The notes under the pieces were generated by a model. It searched no databases and was not told the DNA's origin. It saw nothing but the letters and a program-made list of their open reading frames with translations. Below, in pieces: positions 17,067 to 25,105 of a DNA stretch of 64,000 nt. Position 1 is the stretch's first letter. Each line of letters opens with the position of its first letter. The position numbers were made by a program, and so were the translations under genes. Origin of the DNA: Nocardia suismassiliense (GTDB lineage: Bacteria > Actinomycetota > Actinomycetes > Mycobacteriales > Mycobacteriaceae); contig NZ_LT985361.1 in assembly GCF_900269665.1 (NCBI RefSeq), forward strand, positions 4,688,223 to 4,752,222, in the 5' to 3' direction.

Positions 17067-17719
17067 CACGGTTTCCGATCTGTCTGATCGTCCCGGATCA
17101 GACGTTTGTCGTCGAGTATCAGGATGTCGTCGGCGGCGGTCCGGACGAAACTGTGATCGTGGCTGACGAGAACCACGGTGCCGCCCACGCCGACGTGCGC
17201 GCGGATCAGCTCGGCCACGGCGGTGGCGGCGACCGCGTCCAACGCCGAGGTGGGTTCGTCCAACAGCAACACCTCCGGTTCGACGGCCAGCGCGCGGGCC
17301 AGGCACACCCGTTGCGCCTCACCGCCGGACAACTCCGCGCACCGCCGTTCGGCGAACGACTCCGGCAACCCGACCCTGGCCAACAGTGCGGTGGCCTGCG
17401 CGGTCGACAGGTCGGCGCACCCCACCCGCAGCTCGTCGGCCACCACATCGGCCAGCAGCACCGGGCGTTGCGGTACCAGCCCGACTCGGCGGCGCAGCGC
17501 GAGTACATCGAGTTCGGTGATCGGGATGTCGTCGAGCAGGATCCGTCCGCTGCTCGGTTCGGCGAGACGGTTGAGCAACCGCAACAGCGTGGTCTTGCCG
17601 GTACCGCTCGGCCCGACCACCGCGGTGCACCGGCCACCGGGCATGGTGACGTCGAGGTCGACGAGCAGCGGCGTCGAGTTGGCGACCACGCCGACCCGGT
17701 CCAGGACGAAGGTGTGCAC
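17066..17719 (-). CDS. fetA: FetA/YbbL-type ABC transporter ATPase
   Basis: 217 residues. Walker A is GPSGTGKTT (about residues 36-44), the Q-loop region is LVPQRP, the signature is LSGGEAQRV, Walker B is LLLDEPTSALD, and the switch histidine lies in LVSHD. The size and direct coupling to the UPF0014 permease identify it as the FetA-type ATPase. First gene of the pair. No metal-regulator box was recognised upstream. Confidence 0.9.
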   Translation of the reverse strand: MHTFVLDRVGVVANSTPLLVDLDVTMPGGRCTAVVGPSGTGKTTLLRLLNRLAEPSSGRILLDDIPITELDVLALRRRVGLVPQRPVLLADVVADELRVGCADLSTAQATALLARVGLPESFAERRCAELSGGEAQRVCLARALAVEPEVLLLDEPTSALDAVAATAVAELIRAHVGVGGTVVLVSHDHSFVRTAADDILILDDKRLIRDDQTDRKP

Positions 17720-17825
17720 GCGGCAATCCTGCTACGCCCCGCGCGTGCCGACGCACATCGGCCGGTACCGCGCGGCGATTTTATTGTGCTGCATCGGCAC
17801 TCGGTGCACCGATAGGCTCGCTGCC

Positions 17826-18203
17826 ATGCTGCTGCGCCACGTGACCATCGACTGTGCCGATCCGTACAAGCTCGCCTCCTTCTGGAGCGACGTCACCGGC
17901 TGGCAGGTATCCGACGAGGACGAGGTAGACGACGACGAGGCTTTGCTGGTCGCGCCCGAGCCGGTGCCGGGCTTGCTGTTCATCCGGGTCCCGGAGGGCA
18001 AAACGGTGAAGAACCGGATCCACTTCGATTGGGTACCGACCGAACGCACCCGCGACGAGGAAGTCGAGCGGCTGATCGGGCTGGGCGCGACCCTGTTCGA
18101 GGATCACCGCACCGCCGACGGTCTGGGCTGGGTCACCCTGCGCGATCCCGAGGGCAACGAATTCTGTGTCGAGCGAAGCACATCCGAACGCAGCCTCGGC
18201 TGA
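17826..18203 (+). CDS. VOC/glyoxalase-like protein
   Basis: 125 residues of the vicinal-oxygen-chelate fold: HVTIDCADPYKLASFWSDVTGW at the N-terminus (first beta-alpha-beta module), then IHFDWV in the middle and WVTLRDPEGNEFCVE at the end. The His, Asp and Glu positions that bind metal in the family are only partly present, so it could be a binding protein or an enzyme. Actinobacteria have many such short paralogues. Divergent from the fetAB pair. Confidence 0.75.
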   Translation: MLLRHVTIDCADPYKLASFWSDVTGWQVSDEDEVDDDEALLVAPEPVPGLLFIRVPEGKTVKNRIHFDWVPTERTRDEEVERLIGLGATLFEDHRTADGLGWVTLRDPEGNEFCVERSTSERSLG

Positions 18204-18270
18204 GGGCGCGACACTCCACCGGAATGGGCTGTGCCGCCGTGCGATCGGCGTCGACCTCTACGATGCCCCG

Positions 18271-18921
18271 GTGACCTACGACGACCTCGAGCATCTCGAC
18301 ACGTCCCGGCTGCCGGAGCGCCAGCAGCGGATCCTCGCCACCATCCGGGACTGGGTGGTGCGGCACGGCTACGCACCCAACTCCCGGCAGCTCGGCGACG
18401 CGGTGGGGTTGCGTTCGTCGTCGTCGGTGTCCAAGCATCTGAACAGCCTGGAGGAGAAGGGTTTCCTGCGGCGCAGCGAGACGATGTCGCGCCCGATCGA
18501 CGTGCGAATGTTCCTGCAGGGGACGGCGCCGCGGGAAACCAACGAGGACTCGGTGGCCGTGCCGGTCGTCGGCGACATCGCCGCGGGCACACCCATCCTC
18601 GCCGAGGAACACACCGACGACATGGTGACCATGTCACGCCAGCTCGTCGGCCGCGGCACCGTGTTCGGGCTGCGGGTGCGCGGCGACTCGATGATCGACG
18701 CGGCGATCTGCGACGGCGACATCGTGGTGGTGCGCCAGCAGAACGAGGCGCACTCGGGCGAGATCGTGGCCGCCATGATCGACGGCGAGGCCACGGTGAA
18801 GGTGTACCGGCGGCGTAACGGGCATGTGTATCTGGAACCGCGCAACCCCGCCTACGAGGTCATCGACGGTGATCAAGCCGCGGTGCTGGGCAAGGTGGTC
18901 TCGGTCATGCGCCGCGTCTGA
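18271..18921 (+). CDS. lexA: LexA-family repressor, divergent DNA-binding domain
   Basis: 216 residues from a GTG start at 18271. The N-terminal winged helix (about 14-78) reads LPERQQRILATIRDW, then GDAVGLRSSSSVSKHL, then EEKGFLRR. The C-terminal S24 peptidase half has the self-cleavage Ala105-Gly106 (IAAGTP), the catalytic serine S140 in RGDSMID and the lysine K177 in EATVKVYRR. On RecA activation the protein should cut itself and release SOS-type genes. The recognition-helix stretch differs from the usual mycobacterial LexA (which reads STSSVAHQLRTLERKG), so this may be a second LexA with its own target set. No TCGAAC-type SOS box was seen upstream. The sirtuin gene follows 23 bp downstream, probably co-transcribed. 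Confidence 0.85.
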   Translation: MTYDDLEHLDTSRLPERQQRILATIRDWVVRHGYAPNSRQLGDAVGLRSSSSVSKHLNSLEEKGFLRRSETMSRPIDVRMFLQGTAPRETNEDSVAVPVVGDIAAGTPILAEEHTDDMVTMSRQLVGRGTVFGLRVRGDSMIDAAICDGDIVVVRQQNEAHSGEIVAAMIDGEATVKVYRRRNGHVYLEPRNPAYEVIDGDQAAVLGKVVSVMRRV

Positions 18922-18944
18922 ACGGGCAGTCGTACCCTGAACTG

Positions 18945-19805
18945 ATGTCGCACATGTCGGAACCAGGGGTCGAGCGGCTGGTCGAGGTCCTCGCCGGGCG
19001 CCGGGTGGTAGTGCTCACCGGGGCCGGCGTGTCCACCGACAGCGGCATCCCCGACTATCGCGGGCCGGCCTCGCCGCCGCGCAACCCGATGACCTATCAG
19101 CAGTTCGTCGGCGATCCGGTGTTCCGGCAGCGGTATTGGGCACGCAACCACATCGGCTGGCGGCGAATGGACGCGTCACGGCCGAATCCGGGGCATCGCG
19201 CGCTGGCGCGGTTGGAGCGGATGGGTGTGGTCAGCGGGCTGATCACACAGAACGTCGATCTGCTACACACCAAAGCGGGACATCGGCGGGTGATCGACCT
19301 GCACGGCACCTACGCGCGGGTGCGGTGCCTGCGTTGCGAGGCGCTGATTTCGCGGATGGCGTTGGCGGAGCGGCTCGAAACGGCGAATCCGGGTTTCGCC
19401 GAGGGAGCGACGACGAACGGGGTGGAAGTCGCCCCCGATGCCGACGCGGTCGTCGCGGACACCGACAGTTTCCGGATGGTCGACTGCGCGAGTTGCGGTG
19501 GAATGCTCAAGCCCGACATCGTGTATTTCGGGGAGAACGTGCCCAAAGAGCGCGTCGCGGCGGCATTCGAACTCGTCGACGAGGCGGACGCGCTGCTAGT
19601 CGCGGGGTCGTCACTGACCGTCATGTCGGGATTGCGCTTCGTGCGGCACGCGGCGAAAACCGGTCGGCCCGTGGTGATCGTCAACCACGGGACCACCCGT
19701 GGGGACGAACTGGCCACGTGCCTGCTCGACGCCGGATGCTCGAGTGCGCTGGTCGCGCTCGCCGACGCGCTCGGGGAGGTGCGCGTTCTGTCCGCGGCGG
19801 GGTGA
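18945..19805 (+). CDS. Sir2-family NAD-dependent protein deacetylase
   Basis: 286 residues. The NAD-binding GAGVSTDSGIPDYRG motif lies near residue 27. TQNVD and the HG catalytic histidine (DLHGTYARVRC) follow, then a four-cysteine zinc knuckle made of RCLRC and DCASCGG, and KPDIVYFGE. It should remove acyl groups from lysines using NAD+ in the cytoplasm. The insert between the two Cys pairs is longer than usual (about 55 residues). It follows the LexA-like gene closely in the same direction, so a damage-linked operon is possible. Confidence 0.9.
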   Translation: MSHMSEPGVERLVEVLAGRRVVVLTGAGVSTDSGIPDYRGPASPPRNPMTYQQFVGDPVFRQRYWARNHIGWRRMDASRPNPGHRALARLERMGVVSGLITQNVDLLHTKAGHRRVIDLHGTYARVRCLRCEALISRMALAERLETANPGFAEGATTNGVEVAPDADAVVADTDSFRMVDCASCGGMLKPDIVYFGENVPKERVAAAFELVDEADALLVAGSSLTVMSGLRFVRHAAKTGRPVVIVNHGTTRGDELATCLLDAGCSSALVALADALGEVRVLSAAG

Positions 19806-19831
19806 GTACTGGCAACCGCGGCGCGAACGGC

Positions 19832-20317
19832 TCAGTGCGGGTGGAGGTGGGTGACCGGCAGGTCGTGCTCGGCATGCAGGCGGGCGGCCACGAGCGAACG
19901 ATGGCAGGCCTCCGGATCACGTTCGACACAGAAAAGCGCAGCCATCGAGTCGCTCGGTAGTTCCGCCACGAGCGTGCCGAGGTCGAACGGGTCGAGGATC
20001 TCCCGGGTGTAGCGCTGGGCGTACTCGGAGGCCAGTGCGACGCGGTTGCGTTTGCCGACACCCTGGCGGTCGTCCTCTCGGTACTGCAATTGGCGCAGCT
20101 CAGTGGTCGGTGCCAGCTCCCGCACATGGCGGTAGCCGATGTCCGCCGCGGCGAGCGCTTGCTGGAGCCGCGCCGAGTTCGCCCAAGAGTATTCAGCGCC
20201 TCGAACGCCGCGGCGCTGGCGCAGATCTAGTAGCAATCCCACGCGCGCGTCGGTGAGCTGCTCGATAAAGGTTGCGGCCGTGAAGCCGTAGACCCCGATC
20301 GTCGTCAAACGTTTCAT
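19832..20317 (-). CDS. DUF488 domain protein
   Basis: 161 residues. The DUF488 hallmarks are present: LTTIGVYGFT at the N-terminus, LLLDLRQRRG, and near the C-terminus ALFCVERDPEACHRSLVAARL, where the C-x-E-x3-x-x-CHR motif is conserved. The biochemical role of the family is unknown; the Cys/His pattern suggests catalysis or metal binding. The start ATG at 20317 was preferred to a TTG five codons upstream. Convergent with the sirtuin gene. Confidence 0.8.
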   Translation of the reverse strand: MKRLTTIGVYGFTAATFIEQLTDARVGLLLDLRQRRGVRGAEYSWANSARLQQALAAADIGYRHVRELAPTTELRQLQYREDDRQGVGKRNRVALASEYAQRYTREILDPFDLGTLVAELPSDSMAALFCVERDPEACHRSLVAARLHAEHDLPVTHLHPH

Positions 20318-20400
20318 CCAGTACCTGCCCAACTCGGTGCCGCTCCGCTACTTGCCCGCGCACAGCGGTGGGCTCGCTCGAGCCCACCGCCCCGCGTCCG

Positions 20401-20754
20401 CTACGGCATGAGTACCGGCTGATCGAGCGCCCACAACCACGACCCATCCGGCTGGCGACGAGCGATCTCGACCGCCACCTCGCCGCTGGTCAGCGTGGAC
20501 GCCGTCAGCGCCAGATCGTCGCTTATCAGCACCGGATGCTGCCGACCCGGCGTCAGAACGGGTGCGGCCGCGACGAACTGCTCGTACACCTTGCGGATCT
20601 CCGCGTGTCCGGTCGCCAGGTTGCCGGGCGGGAACGCCAGCACGGCGTTCGGCTCGTACAACGCCACCAGTCCGTCGACGTCGCCCGCGTTGGCGCGCTC
20701 GATGAAGTACTTGCCCAGGTCGTTGGGTTCGGTGGCCACGTTCTTGTTTGTCAT
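20401..20754 (-). CDS. SnoaL/NTF2-like protein
   Basis: 117 residues from the ATG at 20754 (other in-frame ATGs at 20760 and 20766). The pattern is a small cone-shaped NTF2 fold: GKYFIERANAGDVDGLVALYEPNAVLAFPPG, split here by helices, then HAEIRKVYEQFVA, and a final strand pair with DGSWLWALDQPVL. Such proteins bind or isomerise small hydrophobic molecules. Divergent from the WYL regulator, with a shared short promoter region holding an inverted repeat, so probably its target. Confidence 0.75.
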   Translation of the reverse strand: MTNKNVATEPNDLGKYFIERANAGDVDGLVALYEPNAVLAFPPGNLATGHAEIRKVYEQFVAAAPVLTPGRQHPVLISDDLALTASTLTSGEVAVEIARRQPDGSWLWALDQPVLMP

Positions 20755-20776
20755 ACGCATAAGCATCTCAGCGAAT

Positions 20777-20795
20777 CACGACATCCTGTGTCGTG
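20777..20795. promoter_or_regulatory. Operator-like inverted repeat between SnoaL and WYL regulator genes
   Basis: CACGACA-TCCTG-TGTCGTG gives perfect 7-bp arms. It lies just upstream of a CATAAT hexamer at 20804-20809 that could serve as the -10 of the regulator gene, whose ATG at 20818 would then be leaderless. The repeat would cover the -35 position, fitting a repressor site. Confidence 0.55.
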
Positions 20796-20817
20796 TATTT
20801 CTGACATAATTCTGTGC

Positions 20818-21792
20818 ATGCGCGCCGACCGGTTGGTCTCGATGGTGCTGCTGCTGCGCCAGCACGGCCGGCTGTCAGCGACTGCCCTGGCCCGCGAGCT
20901 GGAGGTGTCCACGCGCACCGTGCTGCGCGACATCGAGGCGCTGTCCGCAGCCGGTGTTCCGGTCTACGCCGAACGCGGCCGGCACGGCGGCTTCGCGCTG
21001 TTGCCCGGTTTCCAGACCGAGCTCACCGGACTCAATCACGACGAGGCGCTCGCCCTGCTGGTCGCCGGATCACGGCGCGGCGCACAGGCCTTCGGCCTCG
21101 GCTCGACACTGGCTTCGGCCATGCGCAAGGTGGTCGACGCGCTCCCCGAAAGCTATGTGGCCACCGCCAACGACGCGGCCCAGCGATTACTCATCGAACC
21201 GGAAACCGATCTGCTCGCCCGCCGCCTGATTGCCGAGAAGGTGCCCGACGCCGTGCTGAGCGAGGTCCGGCGCGCGGTGTTCGCCGGACACAAACTGCGC
21301 ATCCACTACGCGGCCGTCGACCAGGACCCGACCTGGCGCACGGTGGACCCGATCGGCCTGGTCACCGTACGCGGCCAGGGCTATTTGCTGGCCACCAAGT
21401 CCGGCGCGGACCGCACCTACCGACTGTCGCGGATCCTCGACGCCGAAGAACTCCCCGAACCCGCCCAGCGACCAGACCACGTCGATCTAGCCCAGGCCTG
21501 GCAGGAACGCAGCACGCGATTTCGGACCGGCGGCAACCAAGTCACCGTGTTGCTACGGCTGCACCCGGATCGGCGAGAAGAACTGGTGGACACCGCACTG
21601 ACCGTCCGCGCCGAAGAGACCGACGCCGACGGTTGGCTACGACTGGAAGCAACCTTCCAAGATTCCCGACATGCCGAATGGGCACTCTGGCAGCTCGCCA
21701 CCAACGCCGAAGCCCTGTCCCCACCATGGTTGCGCACCGCCTTGCACAACCGCGCCACCGCAATCGCCAGCCGCTACGAACTGTCACCCTGA
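20818..21792 (+). CDS. WYL-domain (YafY-type) transcriptional regulator
   Basis: 324 residues. The N-terminal winged helix reads ARELEVSTRTVLRDIEALS at about residues 24-42, followed by the GGFALLPGF wing. The middle carries the WYL domain region with LRIHYAAVD, then GLVTVRGQGYLLA and YRLSRI. The C-terminal part is the WCX-type extension. WYL regulators sense nucleic acids or other ligands and usually control a neighbouring gene. It is divergent from the SnoaL gene, with a shared inverted repeat and probable leaderless start. Confidence 0.85.
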   Translation: MRADRLVSMVLLLRQHGRLSATALARELEVSTRTVLRDIEALSAAGVPVYAERGRHGGFALLPGFQTELTGLNHDEALALLVAGSRRGAQAFGLGSTLASAMRKVVDALPESYVATANDAAQRLLIEPETDLLARRLIAEKVPDAVLSEVRRAVFAGHKLRIHYAAVDQDPTWRTVDPIGLVTVRGQGYLLATKSGADRTYRLSRILDAEELPEPAQRPDHVDLAQAWQERSTRFRTGGNQVTVLLRLHPDRREELVDTALTVRAEETDADGWLRLEATFQDSRHAEWALWQLATNAEALSPPWLRTALHNRATAIASRYELSP

Positions 21793-22343
21793 GCGTCACC
21801 GCCAGCGGCGGCCCGACCACTCCTCGTGCCTCGCCGAGCTGGTCTTCATCCTCGGATCAGCAGCTACTCTCCTCGCCAAGGCAAGCCATTGAACGCGAAC
21901 ACGGCTTTGCGCTGCGCCAACACACTCACCACCAGATCCGGCGGCGCCGGAGCGAAGATGTCCACCATTTCTAGCTCCGCGCCACGACGATCATCGTCGA
22001 GAACGGGGGACAAGTGTGAAGCTCTTGGCGGCGACTGCAATTCGGCATTGCGTGCAGACAATGTGACGGTTGCGCCCGCACGACGTAGCGACGGCGGGGA
22101 ATCCGAAAAGAATCGCCAGCTGAAAGGCTACGTCGCAACTAGTTTGCGGCTCGTGCAAAGTGGCATCGCATGCCAATCGGAGGTGATTTGTCGGCCCGGA
22201 ACAATTCCCCTTTCAACATACATCGCGCGGGTGGGCTTGCGGCAAGGCCCCGTTGGTGCCGCATACTCGCAGGCCCGAGCGCAACCCAGACTCTGCTGCC
22301 GGCAACCGGTACGCGCGCAGAGGTAATCGAGAGGGAGGACAAA
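21793..22343. other. Long intergenic region, no convincing gene
   Basis: Frames on both strands in this 551-bp stretch lack GC3 bias and start signals. A minus-strand frame ending at 21864 has a protein-like tail (VFAFNGLPWRGE) but nothing identifiable, so it may be a gene remnant. The base composition is lower in GC than the flanking genes. The leader of the hydrolase gene, with its strong ribosome binding site, forms the right end. Confidence 0.45.
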
Positions 22344-23237
22344 ATTACCGAGGACAAGCTCCTGAACATCGGTCCGTCAGGAATCGACCTCACCTACGAA
22401 CGCTTCGGCGACACCGAATCTCCACCGGTGTTGCTGATCATGGGCGGCGGCGCACAGCTGATTCATTGGCCGGACGAATTCTGCGCCGAATTGGTCGACC
22501 GTGGTTTGCAGGTGATCCGATTCGACAGCCGCGATGCCGGCCGCTCGTCGCACCTGTCCGGCGCGCCGGTGGTTGACATGTCCGCAGCGCTGGCGGGGGA
22601 TTTGACCACGGCGTCATACGATCTGTCGGACATGGCGGCCGACACCGTCGCTCTGCTCGACGCACTCGGGTTCGACAGCGCGCATCTGGTCGGGCTGTCC
22701 ATGGGCGGGATGATCGCGCAGACCATGGCGATCGAGTATCCCGACCGGGTCCGCTCGCTGACCTCCATCAGTTCGCGCACCGGAGCGCCCGGAGTGGGCG
22801 ACGCCGATTTCGGCGCGATCGGCCCACTCGGGCCCGAACCGCACGACCGGCAAAGCTACCTCGACTGGCAGATCCGGTTCTCCCGCGCGACAGCTTCGCC
22901 CGGATTCGCGTTCGACGAGGCCGCCGTCGCCGCGACGGCAGGACGCGCTTATGACCGCGGACGTGACCACGAGGCGATGATGCGACAGTTCGTCGCCGTG
23001 CTCGCCTCCGGAGACCGCACCGCGCAATTGAACTCATTACGGGTGCCCACCTTGGTGCTGCACGGTGCCGACGACCTGATGTGCGATGTCAGCGGCGGCC
23101 GTGCCACCGCCGCGGCGATCCCCGGCGCGAAACTGGTGATCTTCGAAGGAATGGGCCACCACCTACCCCGGGAGCTGTGGCCGACGTTCGCCGACCACAT
23201 CGCCGACCTCGTCCACCTCGGCGAGACGATCCCCTGA
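22344..23237 (+). CDS. Alpha/beta hydrolase, probable ATT start codon
   Basis: 297 residues if translation starts at the ATT at 22344. GAGGGAGG lies at 22331-22338, five bases upstream, and no ATG, GTG or TTG occurs in frame near it. The only conventional start (ATG at 22170) would add 58 residues unlike a hydrolase. Fold markers: VLLIMGGGAQ (oxyanion strand), FDSRDAGRS, the nucleophile elbow GLSMGG, the acid in HGADD, and the catalytic histidine in GMGHHLP. The family hydrolyses esters or epoxides, and some members act in tetracycline-type or aclacinomycin-type pathways. Followed by a strong bidirectional terminator. The substrate is unknown. Confidence 0.8.
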   Translation: MTEDKLLNIGPSGIDLTYERFGDTESPPVLLIMGGGAQLIHWPDEFCAELVDRGLQVIRFDSRDAGRSSHLSGAPVVDMSAALAGDLTTASYDLSDMAADTVALLDALGFDSAHLVGLSMGGMIAQTMAIEYPDRVRSLTSISSRTGAPGVGDADFGAIGPLGPEPHDRQSYLDWQIRFSRATASPGFAFDEAAVAATAGRAYDRGRDHEAMMRQFVAVLASGDRTAQLNSLRVPTLVLHGADDLMCDVSGGRATAAAIPGAKLVIFEGMGHHLPRELWPTFADHIADLVHLGETIP

Positions 23238-23263
23238 GTCGCCGGTCCCGAGAGGAGAAGGTG

Positions 23264-23325
23264 CACACCCTTTTGCTGAGCCGCACACTCGGTATAGAGG
23301 GTGTGCGGCTCAGCAAAAGGGTGTG
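23264..23325. terminator. Perfect 25-bp stem, bidirectional terminator
   Basis: Arms 23264-23288 and 23301-23325 are exact reverse complements with a 12-base loop. The stem contains TTTT on one strand and AAAA on the other. It lies between the convergent hydrolase (stop 23237) and TetR (stop 23420) genes, so it should end transcription from both sides. It is exceptionally long and perfect for this genome. Confidence 0.8.
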
Positions 23326-23419
23326 ATGTTCGATGGTGTGTTTGGTAGCGCTCGGTCGGTTCATGGTTCGGGCGCAAAGAAATTACCGACACCGCAGCCC
23401 CGCCGAGCGCGATCAGCTG

Positions 23420-24055
23420 TCACTGACTTGTCGTGCGCGACGTCGCCTTCTCTGTTCCGGCGACTGTCGTGCGCAGGATCTCCGTCCACCAGTCGAGCAT
23501 GCGCTCACGCGCCGACGCGTCCAGCCCGACGCTTCTGCGGAATTCGTTTCCGAACAGCGGATCCGTCGCGACAGCTTGATGCAGAGCAGCGATCGTCAGC
23601 TGAATCGCCTCGCGCGGCGGCGGAATTCGACCCGTTGCCGTGCAATGCTGCTCAGCCTGACTGTGCAGCCGATCGACCACCTCGTCGAGCAGACCGCTTC
23701 CGGCGTCGCGCCAACCGGAGCGGTGCAACGCGAGCGCGAGTTCTGCGTACCCGTCGGCGTACAGCGCGGCCAGCGCGCGCACCAACTCGGCGGGGTCGAT
23801 GGGTCCGTCGGTCCACGTGGCGAGCACCGTGTGCAGTTCGGCCTTCAGCTTGGAGCCGCCGAAACGCAGCAGTGCCTCCAATAGTCCGTTGCGCGTACCG
23901 AAGTGGTGATTGACCGCGGCGTCGGAGACCCCGATCTCGGCGGCGACGGCGCGCACCTGCACGGCGGCCGGGCCGCCCGCGGCGAGTAGCTTGCCCGCGG
24001 CCTCGAGGATCAATCGTTTGGCGTCATCGGGTTTGCGTCGCACTCGGGTGGCCAT
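23420..24055 (-). CDS. TetR/AcrR family transcriptional regulator
   Basis: 211 residues from the ATG at 24055 (a TTG two codons upstream is possible). The HTH region VQVRAVAAEIGVSDAAVNHHFGTRNGLLEALL is at about residues 35-66 (split here by the loop). The C-terminal domain is all-helical with a PIDPAELVRALAALYADGYAELALALHRSGW segment as in many ligand-binding TetR proteins. It is divergent from the hydrolase at 24128 with a doubled operator between, so it almost certainly represses both itself and that gene. Confidence 0.85.
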   Translation of the reverse strand: MATRVRRKPDDAKRLILEAAGKLLAAGGPAAVQVRAVAAEIGVSDAAVNHHFGTRNGLLEALLRFGGSKLKAELHTVLATWTDGPIDPAELVRALAALYADGYAELALALHRSGWRDAGSGLLDEVVDRLHSQAEQHCTATGRIPPPREAIQLTIAALHQAVATDPLFGNEFRRSVGLDASARERMLDWWTEILRTTVAGTEKATSRTTSQ

Positions 24056-24064
24056 CCGCAAATA

Positions 24065-24114
24065 TTACCTTGAGTATCCAAGGTAATATCCGTTACCTTG
24101 GATACTCAAGGTAA
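24065..24114. promoter_or_regulatory. Double TetR operator, nested 22-bp inverted repeat
   Basis: Two arms (24065-24086 and 24093-24114) are exact reverse complements around a 6-bp spacer. Each arm contains its own dyad TACCTTG-N6-CAAGGTA. The region therefore holds two complete operator sites in mirror arrangement, filling the space between the TetR start and the hydrolase start. The first operator begins 11 bp from the tetR start codon. Confidence 0.75.
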
Positions 24115-24127
24115 GGAAGGTGGCGCC

Positions 24128-25006
24128 GTGCGAGGACAAACCGCGATTCCGTCGATGACCGAGCGAGCGGCCGCCTTGGGCGTCCCGATCCACGATCCGA
24201 CACCACCGCGCGACTTCCGTTTCTCTCGTGCGGGCTGCCGCTTGCACGGATTCGACTGGGGCGGAACGAGTTTCCCGACCATCCTGCTGCACGGCGGTGC
24301 GTTGACCGCGCACACCTGGGATTTCGTCTGCCTCGGCCTGCGTGGCACCGCCCGGCTGGTCGCGCTGGATCTGCGCGGTCACGGCGACAGCGAGTGGTCC
24401 GACGACTACCGGATCGAGACCATGGCGGCCGACGTCGTCGCCGCGGCCGACCATCTCGGTTTCGATCGGGTCCAGCTGGTCGGCATGTCGCTCGGCGGCG
24501 TGGTCGCGGCCCACCTCGCCGATACCCGGCCGGAATTCGTGGAACGAGTGGCACTCGTCGACGTCGCACCCGGCGCCGACTTCGAAAGTACCCGTCGGGT
24601 AAGAGAATTCGTCTTCAGCCTCGGCCCGGTCCGGGAACTCGACACGGTCGTGGACTCCGCGATGCGGGTCAGTCCGCACGCCGACCGCGCGGGCGTCACC
24701 TACCGCATGAGCACACTGTTCCGCCGCACCGCCGACGGCGGTTGGGTGCCCAAAGGCGACCTGAGTCCCCCCGACTTCCCGGCCATCCTCGCCGCACTCG
24801 AACAATTCGCCGCTCAACTGGCCCGAGTTCCGGTGCTGCTGGCGCGCGGCGGTCGCAGCAGAATACTTCCGCAGTCCGCCGCCGAACGTCTGGTCGAGCG
24901 CATCCCGGACGGGAAACTCGTCGTCGTCCCGGACGCGGGACACAATGTGCAGGAAGACAATCCGGCCGCGCTGATCACCGCATTGCAGTCCTTCCTGACT
25001 CGATGA
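24128..25006 (+). CDS. Alpha/beta hydrolase
   Basis: 292 residues from the GTG at 24128, which has AAGGAAGG seven bases upstream. Markers: TILLHGGALTAHTWD (oxyanion loop), ALDLRGHGDS, nucleophile serine in GMSLGGVVA, the acid before RILPQSAAE, and catalytic histidine in PDAGHNVQED. It is the evident target of the divergent TetR regulator, suggesting it is induced by, and degrades, a small ester-like or lactone-like effector. The substrate cannot be read. Confidence 0.85.
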   Translation: MRGQTAIPSMTERAAALGVPIHDPTPPRDFRFSRAGCRLHGFDWGGTSFPTILLHGGALTAHTWDFVCLGLRGTARLVALDLRGHGDSEWSDDYRIETMAADVVAAADHLGFDRVQLVGMSLGGVVAAHLADTRPEFVERVALVDVAPGADFESTRRVREFVFSLGPVRELDTVVDSAMRVSPHADRAGVTYRMSTLFRRTADGGWVPKGDLSPPDFPAILAALEQFAAQLARVPVLLARGGRSRILPQSAAERLVERIPDGKLVVVPDAGHNVQEDNPAALITALQSFLTR

Positions 25007-25105
25007 ACCCGTGCGCTGTGGAGATAGTGTGGTGAACCTGTAGTGATGTAGTGGCTTTCGGCTCGGAGAGCTCGCCGCGGCCCGTCCGATCGGCATGATG
25101 GCGCC

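Noticed and set aside
18204..18270. SOS box upstream of the LexA-like gene
   Set aside because: I looked for TCGAAC-N4-GTTCGA-type symmetry and found none.
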